Shown one piece after another: positions 1-9,213 of a stretch of DNA of 50,204 bases; the first letter of the stretch is position 1; every line of letters begins with the position of its first letter. This DNA is from an uncultured Shewanella sp. (lineage in GTDB: Bacteria > Pseudomonadota > Gammaproteobacteria > Enterobacterales > Shewanellaceae), in assembly GCF_947495455.1 (NCBI RefSeq), contig NZ_CANLZC010000032.1, positions 1 to 50,204 on the forward strand, given 5' to 3'. Under the pieces are notes generated by a model that saw nothing but the letters and a program-made list of their open reading frames with translations, had not been told where the DNA came from and did no database searches. A program made the position numbers and the translations under genes.

Positions 1-44
1 TATATCAACTAACTTATCCATATGCCCTCTGCGTGATTGATTAA

Positions 45-518
45 TCTTGGTCGAAAGATCTGATCACAAAGAGGGCTGTTAGTTCAATTTCTTATCCCGA
101 GTTCAGGTTACATAGTTGGGATCCTCTGTTTTCAAAATTAAAACAATACGCTGAATTATGGCTAACCAGATCAATAGTATTAATAGTGCTACTTATCGGT
201 GCACTATTAACGCTAAAACAGCCACTCATTCTATTATTAGTAGGCCTTTATCTTATTGCATTGAGTCTCGGCTTTATCATTCCTATGTCCACCAGCTCAG
301 CCATGAAGCACGTTCATCAAGGACAAGGCATGGCCTCGTCTTTGATTGTCTTTTGCTATGCTCTAACTTCCAGTCTTTATAGTCAAATTGAAGCCAATGC
401 TTCTTTCTCTCATAAGGACTTTATGAGTGGCTCTATTGCGATATCGACCGCACTATTAATCGGTATATTCACTTACTTGCAATATAAACACCATAAAGAG
501 CATAATGATCATCATTAA
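45..518 (+). pseudogene. Remnant of an MFS-type membrane transporter (C-terminal part)
   Basis: An open frame with no convincing start runs from just after an in-frame TAA (42-44) to a TAA at 516-518. Its product has three or four hydrophobic stretches (for example LLIGALLTL, LILLLVGLYLIAL, SGSIAISTALLIGIF) and a segment IPMSTSSAMKHVHQGQGMAS that resembles the last helices of Bcr/CflA-type drug transporters of the major facilitator superfamily. The family normally has about 400 residues and 12 helices, so only the C-terminal third remains. No reading frame in the first 44 bases continues the protein, which suggests a frameshifted or truncated gene rather than one merely cut by the window edge. 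The tail is His-rich (HHKEHNDHH). The family assignment is tentative. Confidence 0.45.
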
Positions 519-656
519 GATCAGCCACACAGTGCCAAGTCATTAGACTCCTCAATGAAAAATAACATCAAAATCAGGTAATGTTTATTATAAAAGTGTT
601 TATATCATTTAGAGAATAACCTAAAGACTTTACTGATTTATATAATAAAGAAACAA

Positions 657-678
657 AAAAGCCGCAATATGCGGCTTT
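657..678 (-). terminator. Rho-independent terminator of ppsA
   Basis: The stem AAAGCCGC / GCGGCTTT has a five-base loop. On the minus strand it is followed by a run of T, and it lies about 40 bases beyond the ppsA stop codon. The plus strand also has a short T run, so it may work in both directions. Confidence 0.8.
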
Positions 679-718
679 TAATAAAACGTTTAATTAATAA
701 ACAAGCGACTCATCAAAA

Positions 719-3094
719 TTAATCTTTAACATGTTCCTTGCCTAAATAAAGCCAAGTATCAATCACAGTATCCGGATTCAGTGATACAGTATCAATGCCT
801 TGCTCAACCAACCAAGCAGCAAAATCGGCGTGATCTGATGGACCTTGACCACAGATCCCCACATAAGCACCTTTAGCTTTAGCCGCTTTTATCGCAAGGG
901 ATAATAGGGCTTTAACCGCATCATTTCGCTCATCAAATAAATGACTAATAATGCCCGAATCTCTGTCAAGCCCAAGGGTTAGCTGAGTCAAATCATTTGA
1001 GCCAATAGAGAAACCATCGAAATACGCTAAAAATTGCTCAGCCAATAACGCATTTGAAGGTAGCTCACACATCATAATGACACGCAATCCATCTTTTCCA
1101 CGCTCTAGGCCTTGCTCTTTAAGCAACTCTATAACTTGCGCCGCTTCATCAACTGTTCGCACAAAGGGGATCATGATCTCAACATTCGTCAAGCCCATTT
1201 CATTGCGCACCCGTTTAATCGCCTCACATTCTAATGCAAAACAATCACGGAACGACTCAGAAATATAACGGCTAGCCCCACGGAAACCTAACATAGGATT
1301 TTCTTCTTCCGGCTCATAACGATCGCCACCTACAAGGTTTGCGTATTCGTTAGACTTGAAATCTGACATACGCACAATGACTTTCTTTGGATGGAAAGCC
1401 GAAGCTATGGTCGCAATCCCCTCCACAAGGCGAGCAACATAAAATTCAACTGGTGATGAATAACCGGCTATCATTTCATGAATTTCAGCCTGAAGTTCTG
1501 CATCTTGCTGGTTGAATTCTAATAAGGCTTTTGGATGGATACCAATCATGCGATTAATAATAAACTCGAGGCGGGCAAGACCCACACCTTCATTAGGCAA
1601 ACGAGCAAAGTCAAAGGCTCTATCAGGATTCCCCACATTCATCATGACTTTCATCGGTAAATCAGGCATCGCATCCACTCGGGATGAAACTACATCGAAT
1701 TCTTGAATCCCCTCATAAATAAAGCCTGTATCACCTTCAGAACAAGATACGGTCACAGCCTGACCATTTTTGATTTGCTCTGTTACGTCACCACAACCTA
1801 CCACTGCAGGTACACCCAGCTCACGTGCAATAATCGCGGCATGACATGTTCGGCCTCCTCGGTTAGTCACAATGGCACTGGCGCGCTTCATAATCGGTTC
1901 CCAATCAGGATCCGTCATGTCTGTTACCAATACATCACCTGGTTGAATTTGATCCATGTCATCAATCGATGCTAATACCTTCGCCACACCACTGCCTATC
2001 TTATGGCCAATAGCACGCCCTTCAGATAACACTTCACCTTTCGTTTTCAGATGATAACGCTCGATAAGTTGAATATCTTCGCGAGAGCGGACGGTTTCAG
2101 GACGCGCTTGCACAATATAAAGTTTGCCATCATTGCCGTCTTTTGCCCATTCGATATCCATGGCACGGCCATAATGCTTTTCGATGATCATGGCTTGTTT
2201 CGCCAATTCCATCACTTCATTATCATTAATTGAAAATTCACGACGCTTTTGTGCCTCTACGTCTTCGATTTGAACTTGTTTACCATGCTCAACAGAATCG
2301 GCATAAACCATTTGAATCAATTTACTGCCGATATTACGACGAACAACAGACTGATGTCCGGCCGTTAAACTGGGTTTATGCACATAAAACTCATCTGGGT
2401 TTACCGCGCCTTGTACCACCATTTCACCTAAACCAAAAGATGACGTAATAAAGACAACATCATCATTACCTGATTCGGTATCCATAGTAAACATCACACC
2501 GGATGCCGCTTTATCAGAACGTACCATACGCTGTATACCTGCTGACAAAGCCACGCCTTTGTGATCATAACCTTGATGAACACGGTATGAAATCGCGCGA
2601 TCGTTAAACAATGACGCAAAAACATGTTTAATCGCAATCAGCACTGCTTCATAGCCTTTAACGTTTAAAAATGTTTCTTGTTGTCCGGCAAATGACGCAT
2701 CAGGCATATCTTCTGCCGTTGCACTGGACCGCACAGCAAATGATGCTTCACTGGTTTGTGTTGACAATTTATCATATGACTCATGAATCACCTTTTCAAA
2801 TTCAGCATGAAAAGGCGTATCTATGATCCATTGTCTGATCTGTGCACCAGCTGTAGCGAGTGCATTCACATCATCTACATCGAGTGTTTCTAGTACATCA
2901 TAAATTTTTTGGTTGAGTCCGCTTTGCTCGAGAAATTCATTAAACGCAAAGGAAGTCGTAGCAAAACCGCCTGGAACTTGAACGCCAGCGTTTGCTAAGT
3001 TACTGATCATTTCACCTAGTGACGCGTTCTTACCGCCAACCTTGTTGACGTCACCCATACCTAATTCTTGATACCAGAGTACGTATTGCTGCAC
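719..3094 (-). CDS. ppsA: Phosphoenolpyruvate synthase
   Basis: Converts pyruvate, ATP and water to phosphoenolpyruvate, AMP and phosphate, the entry step to gluconeogenesis in the cytoplasm. The 791 residues match the family length. The N-terminal ATP-binding domain opens with [10 protein letters not shown] near residue 20 and contains [17 protein letters not shown]. The mobile phosphohistidine domain has the signature [18 protein letters not shown] near residue 415, whose His carries the phosphoryl group; the Thr two residues before it is the expected PpsR target. The C-terminal PEP/pyruvate barrel holds [17 protein letters not shown] and ends [15 protein letters not shown]. It is transcribed away from ppsR across a short shared promoter region (3095-3223), a classic arrangement of enzyme and regulator. 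Nothing in it looks damaged. Confidence 0.98.
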   Translation of the reverse strand: MQQYVLWYQELGMGDVNKVGGKNASLGEMISNLANAGVQVPGGFATTSFAFNEFLEQSGLNQKIYDVLETLDVDDVNALATAGAQIRQWIIDTPFHAEFEKVIHESYDKLSTQTSEASFAVRSSATAEDMPDASFAGQQETFLNVKGYEAVLIAIKHVFASLFNDRAISYRVHQGYDHKGVALSAGIQRMVRSDKAASGVMFTMDTESGNDDVVFITSSFGLGEMVVQGAVNPDEFYVHKPSLTAGHQSVVRRNIGSKLIQMVYADSVEHGKQVQIEDVEAQKRREFSINDNEVMELAKQAMIIEKHYGRAMDIEWAKDGNDGKLYIVQARPETVRSREDIQLIERYHLKTKGEVLSEGRAIGHKIGSGVAKVLASIDDMDQIQPGDVLVTDMTDPDWEPIMKRASAIVTNRGGRTCHAAIIARELGVPAVVGCGDVTEQIKNGQAVTVSCSEGDTGFIYEGIQEFDVVSSRVDAMPDLPMKVMMNVGNPDRAFDFARLPNEGVGLARLEFIINRMIGIHPKALLEFNQQDAELQAEIHEMIAGYSSPVEFYVARLVEGIATIASAFHPKKVIVRMSDFKSNEYANLVGGDRYEPEEENPMLGFRGASRYISESFRDCFALECEAIKRVRNEMGLTNVEIMIPFVRTVDEAAQVIELLKEQGLERGKDGLRVIMMCELPSNALLAEQFLAYFDGFSIGSNDLTQLTLGLDRDSGIISHLFDERNDAVKALLSLAIKAAKAKGAYVGICGQGPSDHADFAAWLVEQGIDTVSLNPDTVIDTWLYLGKEHVKD

Positions 3095-3223
3095 AGTTCT
3101 ATCTCCGCAAGTTTATTTCAGTGTGGCCCCTTCACATCAGGGCTGGAGCATTTTACACTCCACGGCAAGCAGCGTAAATCTATAATTTTATTTGTAATTT
3201 TATTACTACAAGAGGCCAACAAA

Positions 3224-4033
3224 TTGAGAAAAGTATTCTACATTTCAGACGGAACAGCCATCACAGCAGAAGTGTTTGGGCACGCAGTTTTATCTCAATT
3301 TCCAGTTGAGTTTGATGCACTTACCATACCCTTTGTTGAAACAGAAAAGAAAGCAACTGAAGTCAAGCAACAAATAAATGATTGTTTTATTACAACAGGT
3401 GAAAGACCGATTGTGTTCCACTCCATTGTAAAACCGGAGATCAGGGACATTATTTACAGTAGCGAAGGGCTTGATTACGATTTTTTAAACACCTTTGTTG
3501 CTCCATTAGAACAACAATTAGGCATGTGTGCCGTCCCCGCACTTCATCGAACCCACGGTAAAACCAATGAAAGTTACGAAACCCGCATTGAAGCCATTAA
3601 CTACGCCATGGATAACGACGATGGCCAAACCATGAAGCACATGGATGAAGCCGACTTAATCCTTCTTGGCGTCTCTCGCTGTGGAAAAACCCCCTCCAGT
3701 CTTTATCTTTCTATGCAATTTGGTATAAAAGCGGCCAATTACCCCTTTACCGAAGATGATATGGACAACCTAACACTCCATGCCGCATTAAAACGTAATA
3801 AGGAAAAACTCTTTGGCTTAACCATTAATCCTGACAGATTGCATGAAATACGCCAAAGCCGCATGCGAAACAGCCGCTACTCATCACTTAGGCAATGCCG
3901 AATGGAAGTCAAAGAAGTGGAAATGATGTACCGTAAAGAGCGTATTCCATTCGTGGATACCACTAATCACTCTGTAGAAGAAATCGCCACAAAAATTCTA
4001 GAAGTCACAGGCCTTAAACGGCATATGTTTTAA
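3224..4033 (+). CDS. ppsR: PEP synthase regulatory protein (kinase/pyrophosphorylase)
   Basis: A bifunctional DUF299 protein that switches PEP synthase off by ADP-dependent phosphorylation of a Thr near its catalytic His, and on again by phosphate-dependent dephosphorylation. The frame is open from 3068, but homologues begin at (M)[14 protein letters not shown] therefore place the start at TTG 3224, preceded by AGAGG at 3211-3215 with good spacing; this gives 269 residues, the usual size, and avoids overlap with ppsA. The P-loop-like motif [15 protein letters not shown] lies near residue 150, followed by GIKAANYPF. The conserved RMRNSRYSS region is near residue 215. The use of a TTG start is mildly unusual. 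Function is inferred from family membership and the divergent ppsA. Confidence 0.95.
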   Translation: MRKVFYISDGTAITAEVFGHAVLSQFPVEFDALTIPFVETEKKATEVKQQINDCFITTGERPIVFHSIVKPEIRDIIYSSEGLDYDFLNTFVAPLEQQLGMCAVPALHRTHGKTNESYETRIEAINYAMDNDDGQTMKHMDEADLILLGVSRCGKTPSSLYLSMQFGIKAANYPFTEDDMDNLTLHAALKRNKEKLFGLTINPDRLHEIRQSRMRNSRYSSLRQCRMEVKEVEMMYRKERIPFVDTTNHSVEEIATKILEVTGLKRHMF

Positions 4034-4138
4034 TCATCAAGAGAAAAACCGTTAGCGAAAAGCCATCAGAAAAGACAGCATTGGCCATATTCCCCTTAAT
4101 TGATGGGGTCAGTCAGCAGAAGTTGTCGGCAACAAAAT

Positions 4139-4163
4139 AAGCTTCCTCATTTGAGGAAGCCTT
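4139..4163. terminator. Hairpin between ppsR and the omptin remnant
   Basis: Perfect 8-bp stem GCTTCCTC / GAGGAAGC with loop ATTT. Read on the minus strand it is followed by TTATTTTG, so it could end the leftward omptin transcript. On the plus strand the T tract is weak. It separates two converging genes. Confidence 0.55.
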
Positions 4164-4235
4164 AATGGAAGAAGCCTTAATGATTGATAAAAGATGCGTT
4201 AACAATGCCCATCTTTCACATTGTTATCATTCATT

Positions 4236-4706
4236 CTAAAAAGAATATTTAACGCCTAAGGTAATCGTTGAGTTTTGATTATCTAATCCGGCACCATCAG
4301 AATAATAAGAGGTCTCTCCCGTCTGATTATTAATTAGTGTCATATCGGCCTTAGCTTCAGAATATTGACTGTAAACGTATTCGGCAAATAAGGTGACACT
4401 TTGCGTATAATGGTAATTATAATTGACGGACACAGAGAACAAGTCAGCCGATTCATTACTTTTCTCATAGAAAGTCAAATCACGTTGATAGTGATTGTCC
4501 TTATCTTTAGCATTTACCCATGGACTCCATTTAAGTTGCAGACTGATGTCAGACTGTTGAAATCGATAAAGACCTGCTAACCCTAAATAAAGAGCACTGA
4601 ATTCTTGTTTATAATCAATGCCCACGGTATTGGGAAAAACGCCCACATTCGCGCCATTATCATAAGAATAAGTGCCGCCTATTCCATCCCATTTAAAGGT
4701 GTTGTA
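4236..4706 (-). pseudogene. Omptin-family outer membrane protease, C-terminal remnant
   Basis: Omptins (OmpT, Pla) are ten-stranded outer membrane barrel proteases. The readable part corresponds to the second half: KWDGIGGTYSYDNG, then YLGLAGLYRF, then the loop DNHYQRDLTFYEKS, and a C-terminal strand ending TLGVKYSF with a terminal Phe typical of outer membrane barrels. The Asp-x-His pair of the active site is present in DNHYQRD, but the N-terminal half with the Asp-Asp pair is gone. Upstream, the frame meets a TAA at 4707-4709, while a neighbouring frame reads YSADTNTTP up to the same point, which indicates a frameshift at the TTTAAA near 4694. No N-terminal half is found before the next gene. 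Inactive remnant; the family call is firm. Confidence 0.8.
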
Positions 4707-4817
4707 TTAGTATCAGCTGAATAAACCTATTCCAAAGTTCAATATACCTTTGTACAATTGATACATATAGATACATATAGATACGTAAAATACAGTTTAG
4801 CTTTAAATATTTCCGTT

Positions 4818-5558
4818 ATGAGATCATATGTTTTTAATTCGTTAATTTTTTTATTTTTTATATGTTTGTTTACTAACCAAGTTACAGCTGGTGTATATTA
4901 TGACGATTGGGTCACAAAAGATGTTCCAGAAGAAACAAAACACACTACATTGTACTATGGAAAGGCAAGATGTGAATTTAGACTAATAATGCCACCTCCA
5001 AACAATCAATTGAAGTCGGAATTTATACATATTGCTAAAAAGGATGCGACAAGTAAAGCATGGGTTTCTAAAAAAGTTTATGCACCTTTGATAACTCAGC
5101 ACAAAGCAGAGGAACGTCATCCTTACACGTGTAAAGCTATTGAAAAGCTGCCTCATTCATATGTAAAAGAAGAAGTTATTAAATATAAAACGGTACATGA
5201 ACCTATACAGCCATTTCCTTCTTCAGTCGTTTATAAGCCTGGAGCATGTAAGAATAAAGTTAGAAAAGAAACAATTGTGACTTCTCTTGGGCATACTAGC
5301 GCTAATAATATGAAAGTTTATGCATCAGCCCAAGGGAAAAAAAGCTATATGAATCTACAAATGCATAGAACACTTATAGATCCTGAGTTTGCATCAAGTA
5401 AAAATTTTCCGAATACACTTATTTATGATGGTGTGCCAACTTCCTTTGTGGGTTATGAAGTAAATACAAGTAAAGAAGAGCAATCAGTTAGGTTCAGAGT
5501 TAAACTTGACGATGGGTCAAGTTTCTATGCTCACGACTTTGCTGCACAATGTAAATAA
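4818..5558 (+). CDS. Secreted protein of unknown function
   Basis: I do not recognise the family. The open frame could begin at 4758, but the Met at 4818 starts a clear signal peptide (MRSYVFNSL, then the hydrophobic core IFLFFICLF, then NQVTAG), giving 246 residues. The mature part is rich in Lys, Tyr and His and has four Cys residues (near YGKARCEF, PYTCKAI, GACKNKV and the C-terminal AAQCK), consistent with two disulphides in the periplasm or outside the cell. No membrane segment follows the signal. Base composition is AT-rich, and it lies between an omptin pseudogene and an IS200-type remnant, so it may be a recent arrival. The stop is followed by a strong hairpin. Confidence 0.6.
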   Translation: MRSYVFNSLIFLFFICLFTNQVTAGVYYDDWVTKDVPEETKHTTLYYGKARCEFRLIMPPPNNQLKSEFIHIAKKDATSKAWVSKKVYAPLITQHKAEERHPYTCKAIEKLPHSYVKEEVIKYKTVHEPIQPFPSSVVYKPGACKNKVRKETIVTSLGHTSANNMKVYASAQGKKSYMNLQMHRTLIDPEFASSKNFPNTLIYDGVPTSFVGYEVNTSKEEQSVRFRVKLDDGSSFYAHDFAAQCK

Positions 5559-5584
5559 TTCTTCAAGACGATAGTAATTAACTG

Positions 5585-5608
5585 GCCTCCGGCAAAGCCG
5601 GAGGCTTA
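5585..5608. repeat. Palindrome at the end of an IS200/IS605-like remnant, possible terminator
   Basis: Perfect 9-bp stem GCCTCCGGC / GCCGGAGGC with loop AAA. It sits just past the decayed 3' end of the adjacent transposase remnant, where IS200/IS605 elements carry their end hairpins. It also lies about 25 bases after the stop of the preceding plus-strand gene and may terminate it, although the T run is weak (TTATT). Confidence 0.55.
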
Positions 5609-5667
5609 TTGGAATGACACCCTAAAAGGGCTTAAATAAATACCCAAGGCCCCCTACATTCCTAATT

Positions 5668-6003
5668 TCAATTGCTCCCAATGCATATCAGAGGGCATTC
5701 ACTATTCTGTGTCAGTAATATCATTTCCTCATCCAAACCAACTGTAGAAACATAATAGCCTCTTGCCCAAAAAGCCTCTCCATTGAAATTTTTTTGCCGT
5801 CCCTTAAACTGACGAGCAATTGAAATAGCACTTTTACCTTTCATAAAACCCACAACGTTAGATACTGAAAATTTGGGTGGAATACTCAAACACATATGAA
5901 CATGATCTGGCATTAGATGCCCTTCTTCGATCACAACTCCTTTTTGACGAGCTAGTTCGTGAAAGACTTCGCCCAGAGGGTTTACATTACCTCTAAAGTG
6001 AAT
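5668..6003 (-). pseudogene. tnpA: IS200-type (Y1) transposase remnant
   Basis: The product contains EEGHLMPDHVHMCLSIPP, which carries the HUH-like metal-binding motif (HVH) of IS200/IS605 transposases, followed by VVGFMKGKSA, AFWARGYYVSTVG and the expected tail up to DEEM. In-frame sequence extends upstream as RGNVNPLGEVFHELARQ to a TAG at 6004-6006, so the true N-terminus (normally starting near RYI) is missing. After DEEM the frame shifts: the main frame runs into unrelated residues and stops at 5668, while the +1 frame is broken by TGA codons. Intact members have about 140 residues. This is a dead, 5'-truncated and frameshifted copy. Confidence 0.8.
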
Positions 6004-6128
6004 CTATTTACTCTCATCATTTTCTCATCCTAATGTAAAATGATTTTAACTTAAGAACCATTTTACATTCAACCCTCAACTCATTTTGAAATAAAAAAAT
6101 AGGCACTGCCAAAAGATGCACAATTGAG

Positions 6129-6134
6129 TATAAT
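6129..6134 (+). promoter_or_regulatory. Candidate -10 element of the DAHP synthase gene
   Basis: A perfect TATAAT lies 44 bases before the ATG at 6178. No good -35 is visible at the right distance (the region holds ACTGCC). If used, transcription would begin near 6141, which rules out the upstream in-frame TTG at 6124 as the start codon. Confidence 0.45.
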
Positions 6135-6177
6135 CAAGACAATTAACATTAAGTCCATTAAACACGCGGTATCATGC

Positions 6178-7251
6178 ATGACCATCAAAACAGACGAACT
6201 ACGCACCTCCCTTTTATGCAAAGTCATTTCACCTGCGCAATTAGCTTCTGAATACCCTTTAACACAAGCCGCTGCCGATTACCTTATTAAACAAAGGCGA
6301 GAAGTTGAAGCCATTATCAGCGGTGAAGATCAACGCTTATTGGTGATCATAGGTCCTTGCTCAATTCATGATACTAAAGCGGCATTAGAATATGCAGCAC
6401 GTCTTGCTAAATTGCATCAGGAACTCAAGGATGATTTATGTATTGTGATGCGTGTTTATTTTGAAAAACCCAGAACCATAGTGGGATGGAAAGGCCTCAT
6501 CTCAGATCCCGATCTTGATGGTAGTTTCAGTCCCAATAAAGGCTTGCGCATGGCAAGGCAGTTATTACAACAAATCACTGAACTTAAATTGCCAATTGCC
6601 ACAGAATTTTTAGATATGGTCAATGGCCAATACATTGCCGATCTGATCACATGGGGTGCCATTGGCGCTCGAACCACTGAAAGCCAAATTCATCGAGAAA
6701 TGGCCTCAGCCCTGTCTTGCCCCGTTGGCTTTAAAAATGGCACTGATGGCAATATTAATATTGCCGTCGATGCCGTTCGTGCCGCTCAAGTCCCGCATAT
6801 TTTCTATTCACCCGATAAAGATGGTGCTATGGCGGTTTATCGCACTCATGGTAATCCTTATGGCCATATTATCTTAAGAGGCGGTAAACAGCCTAACTAC
6901 AAGGCCGAAGATATTGCCACTGCCAGCCAACAACTCACCAGCCTAGGTATCACTCCACGCATGGTAGTCGATTTCAGTCATGGTAATAGTCAAAAGCAGC
7001 ATAAACAACAGCTTAATGTTGCTAAAGACATTATGGAACAAATGAGACAAGGCTCTACTGCGATAGCAGGGATAATGGCTGAAAGCTTTATACTTGAAGG
7101 CAGCCAAAAAGTAATCCATGATCAGCCCCTTGAATACGGTAAGAGTATTACCGATGCTTGCTTACATTGGAATGATTCAGAAAAACTCTTAAGAGACTTA
7201 GCAAAAGCCTCTCGTGATAGACGTGAATATTTGCGTAAACACAAGCTATAA
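6178..7251 (+). CDS. aroH: 3-deoxy-7-phosphoheptulonate (DAHP) synthase, class I, AroH-like
   Basis: Condenses phosphoenolpyruvate with erythrose 4-phosphate, the first step of the shikimate pathway. An in-frame TTG exists at 6124, but homologues begin near TDELRT and a TATAAT box overlaps that region, so I use ATG 6178 (357 residues). Signatures: LLVIIGPCSIHD (metal-binding Cys), MRVYFEKPRTIVGWKGLI, IGARTTESQIHREMASALS, VGFKNGTDGN, and VVDFSHGNSQK. PIATEFLDMVNGQYIADLITWGAIGAR and GIMAESF resemble the Trp-regulated E. coli AroH more than AroF or AroG. That subtype call is by eye and only moderately sure; the enzyme class is certain. No clear TrpR operator was seen upstream. Confidence 0.9.
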   Translation: MTIKTDELRTSLLCKVISPAQLASEYPLTQAAADYLIKQRREVEAIISGEDQRLLVIIGPCSIHDTKAALEYAARLAKLHQELKDDLCIVMRVYFEKPRTIVGWKGLISDPDLDGSFSPNKGLRMARQLLQQITELKLPIATEFLDMVNGQYIADLITWGAIGARTTESQIHREMASALSCPVGFKNGTDGNINIAVDAVRAAQVPHIFYSPDKDGAMAVYRTHGNPYGHIILRGGKQPNYKAEDIATASQQLTSLGITPRMVVDFSHGNSQKQHKQQLNVAKDIMEQMRQGSTAIAGIMAESFILEGSQKVIHDQPLEYGKSITDACLHWNDSEKLLRDLAKASRDRREYLRKHKL

Positions 7252-7285
7252 TCTCATCCTATCACAGCGACTGACGATATGAATA

Positions 7286-7312
7286 AAGGCCTTACCAAAG
7301 GCCTTGATACTT
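7286..7312 (+). terminator. Likely terminator of the DAHP synthase gene
   Basis: Two copies of the self-complementary AAGGCCTT, separated by four bases, form an 8-bp stem 34 bases after the stop codon. They are followed by a T-rich stretch (GATACTTTTATTT). Confidence 0.6.
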
Positions 7313-7461
7313 TTATTTACACTCTAATATCTTTAATTAACAGCATTAATCACAAGCAGTTAAATCAGCGAAAGTTAAACACTTGTTTTATTGCTGTTCT
7401 TTTTTAGGCAATATCACTATAATCTCGCTCGAATTTTATCCGTATAATCTCAGGTTGTAGT

Positions 7462-7893
7462 ATGTCCTTTGCCAACAAATCAATATCCAAAACCATGGCG
7501 CTTCGAATTGAACAGTCAGAAGCCAGAGTCATTAAAGTGGTTTTTCCATCATTAACCAATCATCACAACACGCTTTTTGGTGGTGAAGCACTATCTTGGA
7601 TGGATGAGACCGCGTTTATTGCTGCAACACGCTTTTGCCGTAAAACCTTAGTAACGGTGAGTTCTGATAAAATTGATTTTAAAAAATCCATTCCAGCAGG
7701 CACCTTAGCGGAAATAGTAGCTCGCGTCATTCATGTGGGAAACACTTCAATCAAAGTTGAAGTAAATATTTTTGTCGAAAATATGTATGCCGACATAAGA
7801 GAGCACGCCATTAAAGGCGTATTTACTTTCGTTGCTATTGATAAAAACAGGCAACCGACACCCGTTTGGCAAGATCCTATTGAAAGTCATTAA
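7462..7893 (+). CDS. Acyl-CoA thioesterase, hotdog fold (YciA-like)
   Basis: Hydrolyses acyl-CoA thioesters in the cytoplasm. The 143-residue product has the 4HBT hotdog pattern: FPSLTNHHNTLFGGEALSWMDETAFIAA (Asn-x-x-x-x-Phe-Gly-Gly followed by the helix with Asp-Glu) and VTVSSDKIDFKKSIPAGTLAEI. This places it with the YciA/BFIT single-domain acyl-CoA hydrolases. The ATG at 7462 is preceded by AGGTTGT, giving a modest ribosome binding site. It stands alone, with a hairpin upstream that ends the DAHP synthase gene and a long AT-rich spacer downstream. The substrate chain length cannot be read from the sequence. Confidence 0.85.
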   Translation: MSFANKSISKTMALRIEQSEARVIKVVFPSLTNHHNTLFGGEALSWMDETAFIAATRFCRKTLVTVSSDKIDFKKSIPAGTLAEIVARVIHVGNTSIKVEVNIFVENMYADIREHAIKGVFTFVAIDKNRQPTPVWQDPIESH

Positions 7894-8460
7894 TAGTGTG
7901 CTATACCTCCTATCTAACTCTAGAGTAACAACCTAGACAACATACATTGATGGATAAAAAGCGCTGTTTTTCTATCCATCAAAATCAGCACATTTCTAAT
8001 GCTCAACGGATTTCACCATAATGAAATAATAAACGGCTTCCCTTTGGATCTCTGTTCTTAAACAGCCTTATTACTCGACATATAAACAACAATAAAAGTC
8101 ACAATAAAAAATAAAAAAATAAAGATTAATACAATATAAAAACAAAAATTAATAAAACAATATTAATAAATACATTGAAAACCAAATTAAACATAAAATA
8201 AACAAAATTAAAACACAAAATAAACACAAGTAAAAAAAAACCTTTTGCAAAGCAATATTATGTCATGATTCAATGAGTTTAATTAATAACATTGTTCAAC
8301 AAACCTCTATCAATTAAATCAAAAAAAACAAAAAATGACTATTTTTTTGATTTAAAAGTCACTTTATTGGTAATTAGGAATAAAATCGATAGAATAACGA
8401 ATACATAATCTGTTACATTAAACTTATTCCCGCACCACAAACTTAACATTAGATAAATTC
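7894..8460. other. AT-rich spacer upstream of the response regulator
   Basis: About 570 bases without a convincing gene. Positions 8090-8260 are an extreme A-rich stretch with many short AAAT and AATAAA runs and almost no G, a composition typical of bent, H-NS-bound promoter regions. No clear hairpin, repeat or sigma-70 box pair stands out. Confidence 0.5.
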
Positions 8461-9126
8461 ATGAAGTCTGAAAAATTAACGATTATTATTGCGGATGATC
8501 ATCCTTTATTTAGAAATGCACTAAGACAAGCATTAACTAGCGTATTCACTCATACTCTCTGGTATGAAGCCGATAGCGCAGATGCATTACAGTCATCATT
8601 GGATAATCCCAAATTAAATCCTGATCTCGTATTATTAGATTTACAAATGCCAGGTTCAAATGGTTACTCTACTTTGATCCATTTAAGAGCACATTATCCC
8701 AGTATTCCCGTGGTTGTTATTTCAGCTTACGAAGATAACGATACCATTAGCAGAGCGATGCATTATGGCAGTTCAGGGTTCATTCCAAAATCTGCTTCTA
8801 TGGATACACTGGCTAATGCGATTTCCACTGTACTATTAGGTGATTTTTGGTTACCTGAAGGCGTTGAATTACAAGAAGTCGATAATGATGATGATGTCAA
8901 TCAGATGGCCTGTAAGTTAAAAACACTAACGCCTCAACAATATAAAGTATTACACATGTTTGCAGAGGGGCTACTGAACAAACAAATAGCCTATGACTTG
9001 TCGGTATCTGAAGCGACGATTAAAGCCCATGCTACGGCTATTTTCAAAAAACTAGGCGTCAGAAATCGAACCCAAGCCGTCATCTCATTAAAACAATTGG
9101 AAATGAAAAAAAGCCCGATAGAATAA
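8461..9126 (+). CDS. crbR: LuxR/NarL-family response regulator, CrbR-like
   Basis: A two-domain response regulator of 221 residues. The receiver domain has the acidic pair in ADDHPLF (residues 11-15), the phosphoacceptor Asp in LVLLDLQMPG (about residue 60), Ser in VVISAYE and Lys in FIPKSAS. The C-terminal LuxR-type helix-turn-helix reads LTPQQYKVLHMFAEGLLNKQIAYDLSVSEATIKAHATAIFKKLGVRNRTQAV. The phrase GLLNKQIAYDL-SEATIKAH is typical of CrbR, the regulator that with the transporter-kinase CrbS activates acs in Vibrio, Pseudomonas and Shewanella. A CrbS-type kinase and acs lie 3-9 kb downstream, which supports the pairing. CrbR identity is inference from motifs and context; another NarL-type regulator is possible. 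Confidence 0.8.
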   Translation: MKSEKLTIIIADDHPLFRNALRQALTSVFTHTLWYEADSADALQSSLDNPKLNPDLVLLDLQMPGSNGYSTLIHLRAHYPSIPVVVISAYEDNDTISRAMHYGSSGFIPKSASMDTLANAISTVLLGDFWLPEGVELQEVDNDDDVNQMACKLKTLTPQQYKVLHMFAEGLLNKQIAYDLSVSEATIKAHATAIFKKLGVRNRTQAVISLKQLEMKKSPIE

Positions 9127-9142
9127 CACTAATACGGGCTTT
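9110..9142 (+). terminator. Hairpin overlapping the end of the response regulator gene
   Basis: 8-bp stem AAAGCCCG / CGGGCTTT with a 17-base loop. The left arm is inside the last codons and the stop codon lies in the loop. The following bases are GGTGCG rather than T-rich, so termination strength is uncertain. Confidence 0.45.
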
Positions 9143-9153
9143 GGTGCGTAATA

Positions 9154-9189
9154 TTCCCATTAGAAATCCATAATGATTTTTAATGGGAA
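9154..9189. terminator. Inverted repeat between two converging genes
   Basis: 9-bp perfect stem TTCCCATTA / TAATGGGAA with an 18-base AT-rich loop, between the ends of the response regulator and fghA. It is placed to stop transcripts from both sides; T runs are weak on both strands. Confidence 0.45.
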
Positions 9190-9213
9190 AAATCAATTTT
9201 CAAAGCAAGCATA

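Noticed and set aside
6000..6178. TrpR operator upstream of the DAHP synthase gene, expected if it is truly AroH-type
   Set aside because: No sequence close to the GTACTAG dyad consensus was found; regulation cannot be read here.
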